Shown here piece after piece: positions 40,191 through 47,741 of a stretch of DNA of 64,000 nt. Source of the DNA: Candidatus Kaistia colombiensis (GTDB taxonomy: Bacteria > Pseudomonadota > Alphaproteobacteria > Rhizobiales > Kaistiaceae); the NCBI GenBank assembly GCA_029203105.1, contig CP119318.1, positions 1,998,501 through 2,062,500 on the forward strand, in the 5' to 3' direction. Within the stretch, counting starts at the first letter, position 1. Every line of letters begins with the position of its first letter. Both the position numbers and the translations under genes were made by a program. The notes beneath the pieces were generated by a model, which was given only the letters and a program-made list of their open reading frames with translations, searched no databases and was not told where the DNA came from.

Positions 40191-42704
40191 TCAGCCCAGT
40201 CCGGCCTCGCGCGTCGAATAGAGGCGCATGGCTTTCTGGGTCCGCCGCAGCTCGGCCCTGGCTTGCCGCGTGAACTCCGCGGCGCCAGCTCGCAGTTCTT
40301 CGCCGCGCAGCTCTCGCCAGGACGCGCAGATGCTGCCGAGGGCGAGCGCGCCCATGTTCGCCGAGCAGCTCTGCAGCGCATGGTCGTCGCTGCGGAAAGC
40401 CTCCAGGTCGCCCCGGGCCGCGCTTCTGACCAACCTGTCCAGCATGATCTCGGCATCGGCCAGATAGTCTTCCATCAGCCCGTCCACGAATTCCGCGTTG
40501 CCGAGCCGCTGCAGTCTTTCGACCGCCTTCTCGTCCAGGCTGGGCAGGATGTTGGTGCGAACCAGGGTGAGCCGCGTATCGGGACGGACGGATGGGGCGG
40601 ACCCGTCGCCGGTGATCCTGTCGACGGCCGCCAGCAGCGCAGTCGGTTCGACCGGCTTGATCAGGCAGTCATCCATGCCGGCGTCGCGCCAGCGGCTGTC
40701 GTTCAGGGCGGTCGCATCGGCCGTCAGACCGACGATCGGAAGCCGCCGGTCGCCCGTGGCCATCACGCGATAGAGCTTGGTGGCTTCCAGTCCGTCGGTA
40801 TCGGGCATGTTGAAGTCCATCAGCACGATGTCGATCTGATCCGCCTTCTCTTCCAGCAGGTCGAGCGCCTGGTCGCCGGTCTCCGCCAGCAGGACGGAAT
40901 GGCCGGCCGCCTCGAGAATGCGGGAGAAGACGCGCTGGTTGATGCGGTTATCGTCGGCCAGCAGCACGCGGCGGGGGCGGCTCGGCCGGATTGGGCGCGG
41001 CGCGGCCGGCTGGTGCGCGACCGAAGGGGCTGGCGCGTTCAGTCGGCAGGCGAGCGTCAGCGCGCGTCGCAATTCCGCCGCCGTCGGGCGGGCCGAAAGC
41101 AGGCTCGTGCAACGCTGTCGGGTTGCCAGGTCCGGAAGTGTCGGCGCGGCTTGCGACTGGATCAGTACGCCCTTGGAGGACGCCCCGGTGGCGCCGGCAT
41201 AGGGCAGCGGCAGATTGCCGCCATCCGGCTCGAAGAGCAGGCGAACGGCGTTGGCGGCCTCGGGCGGGAACATCCGGGCGGGTCCGAGCAGCGGGTCGGC
41301 CACCATGGGTTTCACGCCGAGCGAGGAGAGCGTGGTCACCAGCTCCTGCAGCGGCGCAGCGTCGCGGCAGACGAGGACGACGCCGCGCTCGCGCCAGGGC
41401 TCCTCGACCGACAGCCCTTCGTCCGCCAGCGTCGACGCGATGATGTCAAAGCGGAACGTACTGCCTTCCCCCAGCGCGCTTTCGACCGAGATCGAACCGC
41501 CCAGCAACTCGACCAGCCGTCGCGCGATGGCCAGGCCCAGGCCGGTGCCGCCGAAGCGGTTCATGATGCCGGGATTGGCCTGGGTGAAATCCTCGAAGAT
41601 CCGCTCCTGGTCCTTCGGCGCGATGCCGATGCCGGTATCACTGATCTCCATCGTCAGGCGAAGTCGGCCGTCTTCCTCCGGCTGGCCGTCCACCGCAATG
41701 GTCACGCCGCCATCGCGGGTGAACTTCACGGCATTGCCGACCAGATTGACCAGGATTTCGTGCAGGTGCTGCCGGCTGCCGTTCAGGCGCAGCGGCGTGC
41801 GCGACGTGACGTAGATGTCGAAGCTCAGGTCACGCTCGCGCACCTGACTCTCGACGAGCCGGCGCGTGTCCACGAGCAGCGCGATGAGGTCGATCTCGCC
41901 GTTCGACACCGGCATGCGACCTGCCTCGATCCGCGAGAGGTCGAGCAGGCTGTTGATCAGCGATTGGAGCGAGCGACTCGCTACCTCCACGGTTTCGACC
42001 ATGTCGCGCTGCTCGGCGACGAGCGGACTGGCGCGCAGCAATCCCGTCATGCCGACGATGGCGGTGAGCGGCGTGCGCAGTTCGTGACTGACGCTGGCGA
42101 GGAACAGGCTCTTCGCCTGGCTGGCCTCCTCGGCGGCTTGTGTCGCGAGCGATAGCTTGCGGATCAGCGTGCCGGCGTAGGCGGGCAGGATGACGAGGCC
42201 GGCCAGCAGGCCCACCGAGAGATGCCAGCGCTGGAACCAGAACGGCGTCGTCAGAACCACGACGCCGAAACACACGGTGGCGACGGGAATGGCGATTGCG
42301 AGCGAGGTCAGGCCGAACCGGAAGCCGTTGCCGAAGATGACCCAGAGATAGATCGGGAAAAAGAGCGCCGCGACCTCGCCGCCGAGGTGCAGTTGCCAGG
42401 AAAGAAAGCCGCAATCCATCACCAGCGCGAAGAAGCGCCGAGCGCGCGAAATGCCCGGAAAGAGCAGGATGTGGCCAAGCACCCCCAAAGCGAGCGGGAT
42501 GTAGAGCGCCATGACGTCCAGGGCGTAGCCCATGTCGTCGCTGCTCCGGTACACGAGCAGCACAATGACGATGATGATGGCGAAGACGAGCCGGTTGTAG
42601 CTCATCTCATGTTCGCTGTCGGGCCGGTCCCGCAGTCGCGCAGCCGCCCAATGAAGAGGGGCGGCCAGCGCCCGAAGCACCCTAGTCGGCGCGCGCATGC
42701 TCAT
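40191..42704 (-). CDS. rpfC: RpfC-like DSF sensor: hybrid histidine kinase with receiver and HPt domain
   Basis: An 837-residue inner-membrane sensor. After a short basic tail ending in RDRPDSEHE come about five membrane helices (residues about 38-180), including LWVIFGNGFRFG as in RpfC. Next are the HisKA domain with SHELRTP (phospho-His207), the HATPase domain (about 320-440, with NAVKF, DTGIGI and FGGTGLGL), a receiver (about 590-705, with LLADDNRINQRVF and VLMDFNMPD) and a C-terminal HPt with DHALQSCSANMG (His775). This is the full RpfC architecture and the membrane part also resembles it. It overlaps the 3' end of the upstream gene by 23 bp. An internal Met at residue 34 is an alternative start but would cut the conserved tail. 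Confidence 0.92.
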   Translation of the reverse strand: MSMRAPTRVLRALAAPLHWAAARLRDRPDSEHEMSYNRLVFAIIIVIVLLVYRSSDDMGYALDVMALYIPLALGVLGHILLFPGISRARRFFALVMDCGFLSWQLHLGGEVAALFFPIYLWVIFGNGFRFGLTSLAIAIPVATVCFGVVVLTTPFWFQRWHLSVGLLAGLVILPAYAGTLIRKLSLATQAAEEASQAKSLFLASVSHELRTPLTAIVGMTGLLRASPLVAEQRDMVETVEVASRSLQSLINSLLDLSRIEAGRMPVSNGEIDLIALLVDTRRLVESQVRERDLSFDIYVTSRTPLRLNGSRQHLHEILVNLVGNAVKFTRDGGVTIAVDGQPEEDGRLRLTMEISDTGIGIAPKDQERIFEDFTQANPGIMNRFGGTGLGLAIARRLVELLGGSISVESALGEGSTFRFDIIASTLADEGLSVEEPWRERGVVLVCRDAAPLQELVTTLSSLGVKPMVADPLLGPARMFPPEAANAVRLLFEPDGGNLPLPYAGATGASSKGVLIQSQAAPTLPDLATRQRCTSLLSARPTAAELRRALTLACRLNAPAPSVAHQPAAPRPIRPSRPRRVLLADDNRINQRVFSRILEAAGHSVLLAETGDQALDLLEEKADQIDIVLMDFNMPDTDGLEATKLYRVMATGDRRLPIVGLTADATALNDSRWRDAGMDDCLIKPVEPTALLAAVDRITGDGSAPSVRPDTRLTLVRTNILPSLDEKAVERLQRLGNAEFVDGLMEDYLADAEIMLDRLVRSAARGDLEAFRSDDHALQSCSANMGALALGSICASWRELRGEELRAGAAEFTRQARAELRRTQKAMRLYSTREAGLG

Positions 42705-44853
42705 TCTCCGTCGCCGCCTGCGAGGGGCCGGAGCTCACGCTGCCATACTGCGTCACCCAGTCGACAAAGGCATCGGCCGGGATCGGCCCGCTGAAATGGT
42801 ATCCCTGCACCTCATCACACCCTTCCAGACGCAGAAGCGAGAGCTGCGGCTCCGTTTCGACGCCTTCGGCAAGAACATGCAGATTCAGGATATGGCCGAG
42901 ATCGATGATGGTCCGCACGATCGCCAAGGCACTGGGATCGCTGCCGAGATCCTGCACGAAGGAACGGTCGATCTTCAACCGGTGCAGCGGGAAGCTGCGG
43001 AGATAGCTCAACGAGGAGTAGCCGGTGCCGAAGTCGTCCACGGAAAGCGTGACCCCGAGCGATCGCAGGACGTGCATCTGCTTGACGATCTGCTCGTCAT
43101 GGCCGAGCAGGATGCCTTCCGTCAGTTCCAGCTCCAGCGATGTCGGGCGCATGCCGCTCGCCCGCAGGGCATCCTTCACCAGGTTTTCCACGCCCTGGCG
43201 ACGGAACTGGATCGGCGACATGTTGACGGCGATGCGCAGGTCGCCAAGTCCGATGGCTTCCCAGGCCGCCCCCTGGCGGCAGGCCTCGTTCAGGACCCAT
43301 TCGTTGATCGGCAGGATCAGGCCCGTCTCCTCGGCCAGGCCCAGGAAGGAGCCAGGGGCGAGGAGGCCGCGCTGCGGATGCTGCCAGCGCAGCAAGGCCT
43401 CGGCGCCCACGATCTTCTGGCTGCGGAGATCGATCTGAGGCTGGTAAAAGAGCACAAACTCCTGGCGCGATAGCGCGCCGCGAAGTTCTGTCTCGAGATG
43501 CGCCGTCTGAATGGCGCGCGGGCGCATGTCGGCCGCGAAGAAGCGCCAGGTGCCACCGCCCAGCGACTTGGCCAGATACATGGCCTGATCCGAATTCTTG
43601 AGCAGCTCGTCTGGGTCCGTGCCGTCCAAGGGGGCGAGGGTGACGCCGATGCTGGCGCCGATATTGAGGGCGAGCGGACTATCCTCCTTGCTGTTGAGCA
43701 AGTCGAGAATCGACTGGGCCAGCCGGCCGGCGTCGTCGGGCCCGTCGATGTCCGGCTGCAGAATGGCGAATTCGTCGCCGCCGAGGCGGGCAACCGTATG
43801 ACTGCTGCCGACAAGCGTCGACAGCGCATCGGCGACGCGCTGCAGCAGTGTGTCGCCACGGTGATGGCCGTGCGCATCATTGACCGCCTTGAAGCGGTCC
43901 AGGTCAATGAAATGCAGGGCGAAATTCTGGTCGCCGCGGCGACCGCGGGCGAGCTCGCGTCGAAGATGGTCGCGCAGCATCACGCGGTTCGGCAGGCCCG
44001 TGAGCGGATCGTGGTTGACGATATGGAGCAGGCGCCGCTCGGCATGGCGTTGCTCGGTGATATCGATCGAGGTCGAGAGGACGCTCGCGATCTCTCCCAT
44101 GCTGTCATAGAGCGGCGCCTTGCTCGTCAGATAGATGCGCTGCTCGCCATCCGGTGCCCAGACATCCTCCTGACGGGGAGGCATGGGGCGGCCGGTCCGC
44201 AGCACCAGCTGGTCGAGCCGGCGGCTGATATGGGCCCGGTCCTCGCCGAGAAGGGCCTCGATTGGCTGGCCGACGAGATCGGCCGGCACCTTGCCGAAGA
44301 AGGCCGCCTGATGGGCGTTGACGAAGACGCAGCGCCCGTCCCGGTCGGTCGCGTTGATCATGGCGGGCACGGTGTCGATCACCTGGGCAAGGGCCTCGCG
44401 GCTCTCCCGCAGCAGCTGTTCCTTGACGTGCAGGCTGATCTCCAGCTGGTCCGCCCGCTTCGATATCAGCAATTGCTGAGTCCTGAGCTTCAGGAGATTC
44501 TTGGCGCGAGCCAGGAATTCGACATGGTCCACCGGGCTCAACAGAAAATCCGTCGCTCCCGCCTCGAATGCGGTGACGCGGAATTCCTGATCGCTATAGG
44601 CGGTGATGACAATGACCGGGACGTCCCAGTTGCGGCCGTCGGCCCGGATGGCGGCGGTCAAGTCCGCACCGGTCATCGCGGGCATCTTGTAATCGGTGAT
44701 GATCAGATCGGCGGTATTCTCGGCCAGCCATTCCAAGGCCGCGCGCGGACTTCCGAATGTGCGGATGTCGAGGTCGAATTCCAGCTGTCTCGCCAGCTTT
44801 GAATAGATGCGCTGATTGGTCGAGCTGTCGTCGACGATCACTATCTTGGGCAT
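42682..44853 (-). CDS. RpfG-like receiver fused to PAS-GGDEF-EAL: c-di-GMP response regulator of the DSF system
   Basis: A 723-residue cytoplasmic response regulator in the place where rpfG normally lies. Order of domains: receiver (1-125, acidic pair Asp8/Asp9, phospho-Asp54 in LIITDYKMPAMTG), a coiled linker (125-155), PAS (about 155-270), GGDEF (about 275-445, intact GGDEF at 358-362), EAL (about 460-710, EAL at 485-487, plus DDFGTGYSSL). Both cyclase and phosphodiesterase motifs look active. The receiver and linker resemble RpfG, but the HD-GYP output is replaced. The receiver's conserved Lys before Pro is Ser106 (LLSPVD), which is unusual. The stop overlaps rpfC, so the two are coupled. 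Confidence 0.9.
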   Translation of the reverse strand: MPKIVIVDDSSTNQRIYSKLARQLEFDLDIRTFGSPRAALEWLAENTADLIITDYKMPAMTGADLTAAIRADGRNWDVPVIVITAYSDQEFRVTAFEAGATDFLLSPVDHVEFLARAKNLLKLRTQQLLISKRADQLEISLHVKEQLLRESREALAQVIDTVPAMINATDRDGRCVFVNAHQAAFFGKVPADLVGQPIEALLGEDRAHISRRLDQLVLRTGRPMPPRQEDVWAPDGEQRIYLTSKAPLYDSMGEIASVLSTSIDITEQRHAERRLLHIVNHDPLTGLPNRVMLRDHLRRELARGRRGDQNFALHFIDLDRFKAVNDAHGHHRGDTLLQRVADALSTLVGSSHTVARLGGDEFAILQPDIDGPDDAGRLAQSILDLLNSKEDSPLALNIGASIGVTLAPLDGTDPDELLKNSDQAMYLAKSLGGGTWRFFAADMRPRAIQTAHLETELRGALSRQEFVLFYQPQIDLRSQKIVGAEALLRWQHPQRGLLAPGSFLGLAEETGLILPINEWVLNEACRQGAAWEAIGLGDLRIAVNMSPIQFRRQGVENLVKDALRASGMRPTSLELELTEGILLGHDEQIVKQMHVLRSLGVTLSVDDFGTGYSSLSYLRSFPLHRLKIDRSFVQDLGSDPSALAIVRTIIDLGHILNLHVLAEGVETEPQLSLLRLEGCDEVQGYHFSGPIPADAFVDWVTQYGSVSSGPSQAATENEHARAD

Positions 44854-45037
44854 CAGTGCTGGCGCCTTGAAAACACAGAAGTCCCCTGACCGGTCACATT
44901 GGCACGGTGAACTTCCCTGACCGCGCTAGACAAGAGGTTGCTTGGAATCGGCCACAGAGCGTGGTCGAGCATGATTTATCTGTGTACGCCCGCGGTTGAG
45001 CAAGTGGTAGCGTGGGCTTGACGTTCGGGGAATTTCT

Positions 45038-45220
45038 ATGAAGCGCCGGCTTCGGTCGCTTTATCAACCGAAGGTTTGTCGACAGGCAGATTGCGCGTCG
45101 CCCTTCGCGCCCGTGGGATGCGGCGGTTCCGCGTCCAGTGCAAGGCTCGGCGCGGGCAGTCTTGGTCGACGACCTTCCCTGGGCACAGAAGCCAAAGGGC
45201 TGATCGCCGCATACGGCTGA
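45038..45220 (+). CDS. Possible small protein of 60 residues, or sRNA, upstream of a terminator
   Basis: A short frame starting MKRRLRSLYQPKVC has a good ribosome site (GGGGA, six bases before the ATG) and stops seven bases before a strong intrinsic terminator. The product is basic with three to four cysteines and no family I recognise. It lies in the 456-bp gap between the c-di-GMP regulator gene (minus, start 44853) and the Ldh-family gene (minus, end 45310), and nothing else on the plus strand needs that terminator. Either a small gene or a regulatory RNA fits. The rest of the gap (44854-45037) holds the regulator's promoter and a TGACCGGTCA palindrome at 44887-44896. Confidence 0.35.
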   Translation: MKRRLRSLYQPKVCRQADCASPFAPVGCGGSASSARLGAGSLGRRPSLGTEAKGLIAAYG

Positions 45221-45227
45221 AACGACG

Positions 45228-45258
45228 AGGCCCTCCCGGCGGGAGGGCCTTTCTTCTT
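45228..45258 (+). terminator. Rho-independent terminator on the plus strand
   Basis: A 10-bp stem (AGGCCCTCCC with GGGAGGGCCT) and 3-base loop are followed by TTCTTCTT, so the plus strand has the stem plus T-rich tail of an intrinsic terminator. The minus strand has no such tail. It must end a plus-strand transcript arising in the preceding gap. Confidence 0.7.
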
Positions 45259-45309
45259 GCCGGAGCGTGAACTTTCCGAAAGCCGCCACGCGCTTTCCGG
45301 GATCCGTCT

Positions 45310-46350
45310 CTATGAGACGGCGTCGAGCCCGAGCGTGAGCAGACGGTCGAGCTGCTCCATCTCGGTGGCGGTGAGCGCGACGCCTTCGGCGTCGGATTTG
45401 GCTCGCGCGGCGTAGCGGCGCTGCGACGGAAGGCGCGCCCCTTGGCCCGCGATCGCCTCGAACAGGACCTCTGCCCGGGCGAAGGGATCGCCGGCACGGC
45501 CTGCCGTGAAGGCCTCGGGGGAAAAGGCGATGACGAGTTCGCCGTGGAGCGGCGCCAGCGTGGTGGTGCCGAGATAGTCGAGCACCTCCGGGCTGGTCAG
45601 GTCGCCGATCATGATGCCGGCGAGCAGCTCGATCATCGTGCCGATGGCCGACCCCTTGTGCCCGCCGAAGGGCAGCATGGCGCCGGTGAGAGCAGCTTCC
45701 GGATCGGTCGTCGGATTGCCTTGCGCGTCGATCGCCCAGCCTTCCGGCAACGGCTTGCCCGCGCGCCGGTGCAGCTCGATCTCGCCGCGCGCGGCGACCG
45801 ACGTGGCGAAGTCAAAGACGTAGGGCAACTTGCCGGCGCGCGGCCAGCCGAAGGCGATGGGATTCGTGCCGAGCAGCGGCTTGTTGCCGCCGGTCGGCGC
45901 GACGGTCGAATAGCTGGGGCACATGACAAGTCCGGCAAGCCCCTGCTCGGTCAGCGCCTCCGCCTCCGACCACAGGGCGGAGATATGCGCGCAGTCATTG
46001 ATGACGAGGGCGGCGAGGCCGCGGGAGCGGGCACGCTCCGCCAGCGCCGGCAGCCCCAATTCAAAGGCCGGATTGGCGAAGCCGCCATTGGCGTTCACCC
46101 GCACGATCGCCGAGCCCTCCTGCGGCACGAGTTCCGGTACGGCGTCCGGCTTCACCTTGCCTGCCTTGATCGTGCGCAGCACGCCTTCGATCCGGTAGAT
46201 GCCATGCGATTTGCAGGCATCGCGCTCCCCGGCCGCGATCACCCGGGCGACGGCGCCCGCCTGGATGGCGTTGAGCCCTGCGTTGCGGAGGATCGCCTCT
46301 ACGCGCACCCGAAGCGCGCTGATCGGCAGGGCGGTGGCATTGCTCATCAT
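45310..46350 (-). CDS. Ldh-family NAD(P)H oxidoreductase, probable delta1-pyrroline-2-carboxylate reductase
   Basis: A 346-residue member of the malate/L-lactate (Ldh/DpkA) family, which includes imino-acid reductases, ureidoglycolate and sugar-acid dehydrogenases. Visible features: ERDACKSHGIYRIEG near the N-terminus with the catalytic His, INDCAHISALW, GTNPIAFGWPR and the C-terminal PFGGHKGSAIGTMIELL. Divergent from a proline-racemase-family dehydratase, the best guess is reduction of delta1-pyrroline-2-carboxylate to L-proline, the second step of trans-3-hydroxyproline use. Other Ldh activities cannot be excluded. Start ATG at 46350, followed by a second Met. Confidence 0.8.
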   Translation of the reverse strand: MMSNATALPISALRVRVEAILRNAGLNAIQAGAVARVIAAGERDACKSHGIYRIEGVLRTIKAGKVKPDAVPELVPQEGSAIVRVNANGGFANPAFELGLPALAERARSRGLAALVINDCAHISALWSEAEALTEQGLAGLVMCPSYSTVAPTGGNKPLLGTNPIAFGWPRAGKLPYVFDFATSVAARGEIELHRRAGKPLPEGWAIDAQGNPTTDPEAALTGAMLPFGGHKGSAIGTMIELLAGIMIGDLTSPEVLDYLGTTTLAPLHGELVIAFSPEAFTAGRAGDPFARAEVLFEAIAGQGARLPSQRRYAARAKSDAEGVALTATEMEQLDRLLTLGLDAVS

Positions 46351-46400
46351 GTCTCTTTCATGTCCGGGTCCGACCAATGCGGGCGAAACGATTGATGTTT

Positions 46401-46419
46401 TGCATACATAACGTATACA
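46401..46419. promoter_or_regulatory. Candidate GntR-like operator in the divergent hydroxyproline region
   Basis: TGCATACATAACGTATACA is an inverted repeat (TGCATAC and GTATACA, six of seven paired, 5-base spacer) in the 247-bp gap between the Ldh-family and dehydratase genes. GTATAC-type palindromes are common for GntR/FadR regulators. No such regulator gene is in this window. A second short palindrome, TTGTTT-TT-AAACAA at 46530-46543, lies in an AT-rich patch closer to the dehydratase. Confidence 0.5.
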
Positions 46420-46597
46420 GGAGCTCGGCAAGTGCAATTCGATGATGGGCCGATTGCGCCTACTGCGCGGCGGTCGTCGAGAAGGAGCCTCCATGGTCGG
46501 CGTGACGCAGGCCAGAGCGATCTATCTCTTTGTTTTTAAACAATTTCGAACGGAAGATCGCTCCGCGCTTTTCCTGGAATCGATCTGAGGAGCTACC

Positions 46598-47626
46598 ATG
46601 CGCAGCACGAAAACCATTCACGTGATCTCGGCCCATGCCGAGGGAGAGGTCGGCGACGTCATCGTCGGCGGCGTGACGCCACCGCCCGGCGACACGATCT
46701 GGGAGCAGAGCCGCTGGATCGCCCGCGACGGCTCCCTGCGCAACTTCGTGCTCAACGAACCGCGCGGCGGCGTCTTCCGCCATGTCAATCTGCTGGTGCC
46801 GCCAAAGCATCCGGAGGCGGACGCGGCCTTCATCATCATGGAGCCGGAGGACACCCCGCCGATGTCGGGTTCGAACTCGATTTGCGTGTCGACGGTGCTG
46901 CTCGACAGCGGCATCCTGCCGATGCAGGAGCCGGTGACCGAGATCACGCTCGAAGCGCCGGGCGGGCTGGTGCGCGTGCGGGCCGAGTGCAGGAACGGCA
47001 AGGCCGAGCGCATCTTCGTGCGCAATCTGCCGAGCTTCGTCGAACGGCTGGATGCCAAGCTCGAGGTCGAGGGGCTGGGCACGTTGACGATCGACACCGC
47101 TTATGGCGGCGACAGCTTCGTCATCGTCGACGCCGCGGCGCTGGGCTTCAGCCTCGAGGCCGACGAGGCTCATGACATCGCCAGGCTTGGCGTGAAAATC
47201 ACCAACGCCGCCAATGCGGCGCTCGGCTTCCACCATCCTGAGAATCCCGACTGGAAGCATATTTCCTTCTGCCTGTTCGCCGGTCCGGTTGAGCGCACGG
47301 CGGAAGGCCTGCGCGCTGGCGCGGCCGTCGCAATTCAGCCCGGCAAGGTCGACCGCTCGCCGACCGGCACCGCGCTTTCGGCACGCATGGCCGTGCTGCA
47401 TGCTCGCGGTCAGATGAGGCTGGACGATCACCTGACCGCAGTTTCGGTGATCGGCTCGACCTTCGCCGGCCGCATCGCCGGCACGACCGAGGTGGGTGGG
47501 CGCCCGGCGATCCTGCCCGAAATCTCCGGCCGCGCCTGGATCACCGGCACGCACCAGCACATGCTCGACCCCTCGGATCCCTGGCCGGAAGGCTACCGCC
47601 TGACCGATACCTGGGGCGCGCGCTGA
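46598..47626 (+). CDS. Proline racemase family protein, probable trans-3-hydroxy-L-proline dehydratase
   Basis: A 342-residue cytoplasmic enzyme of the proline racemase superfamily. At the two catalytic positions, where racemases have Cys/Cys, this protein has Ser90 (PPMSGSNSICV) and Thr256 (DRSPTGTALSA). Thr at the second site points to dehydration of trans-3-hydroxyproline rather than racemisation; Ser at the first site is less usual. The ATG has GAGGAG six bases upstream. It is divergent from the Ldh-family reductase that would take the product onward to proline. Substrate inferred from the residue pattern and neighbour. Confidence 0.85.
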   Translation: MRSTKTIHVISAHAEGEVGDVIVGGVTPPPGDTIWEQSRWIARDGSLRNFVLNEPRGGVFRHVNLLVPPKHPEADAAFIIMEPEDTPPMSGSNSICVSTVLLDSGILPMQEPVTEITLEAPGGLVRVRAECRNGKAERIFVRNLPSFVERLDAKLEVEGLGTLTIDTAYGGDSFVIVDAAALGFSLEADEAHDIARLGVKITNAANAALGFHHPENPDWKHISFCLFAGPVERTAEGLRAGAAVAIQPGKVDRSPTGTALSARMAVLHARGQMRLDDHLTAVSVIGSTFAGRIAGTTEVGGRPAILPEISGRAWITGTHQHMLDPSDPWPEGYRLTDTWGAR

Positions 47627-47741
47627 GCCGCCCGATCATCATCGGCGTTGCGTTGCTGGGCGGTCTCTTCATTGTTGCCGCCCAACATCGTCGTCGACTT
47701 TTCTAAATGCAGCCCGATCCGCGCGTTCGCTGGAGGACCCC

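Noticed and set aside
44887..44896. Perfect palindrome TGACCGGTCA upstream of the c-di-GMP regulator gene
   Set aside because: Ten-base palindromes occur by chance in GC-rich DNA; there is no second copy or known regulator consensus to support it, though CCCTGACCG is repeated about 30 bp away.
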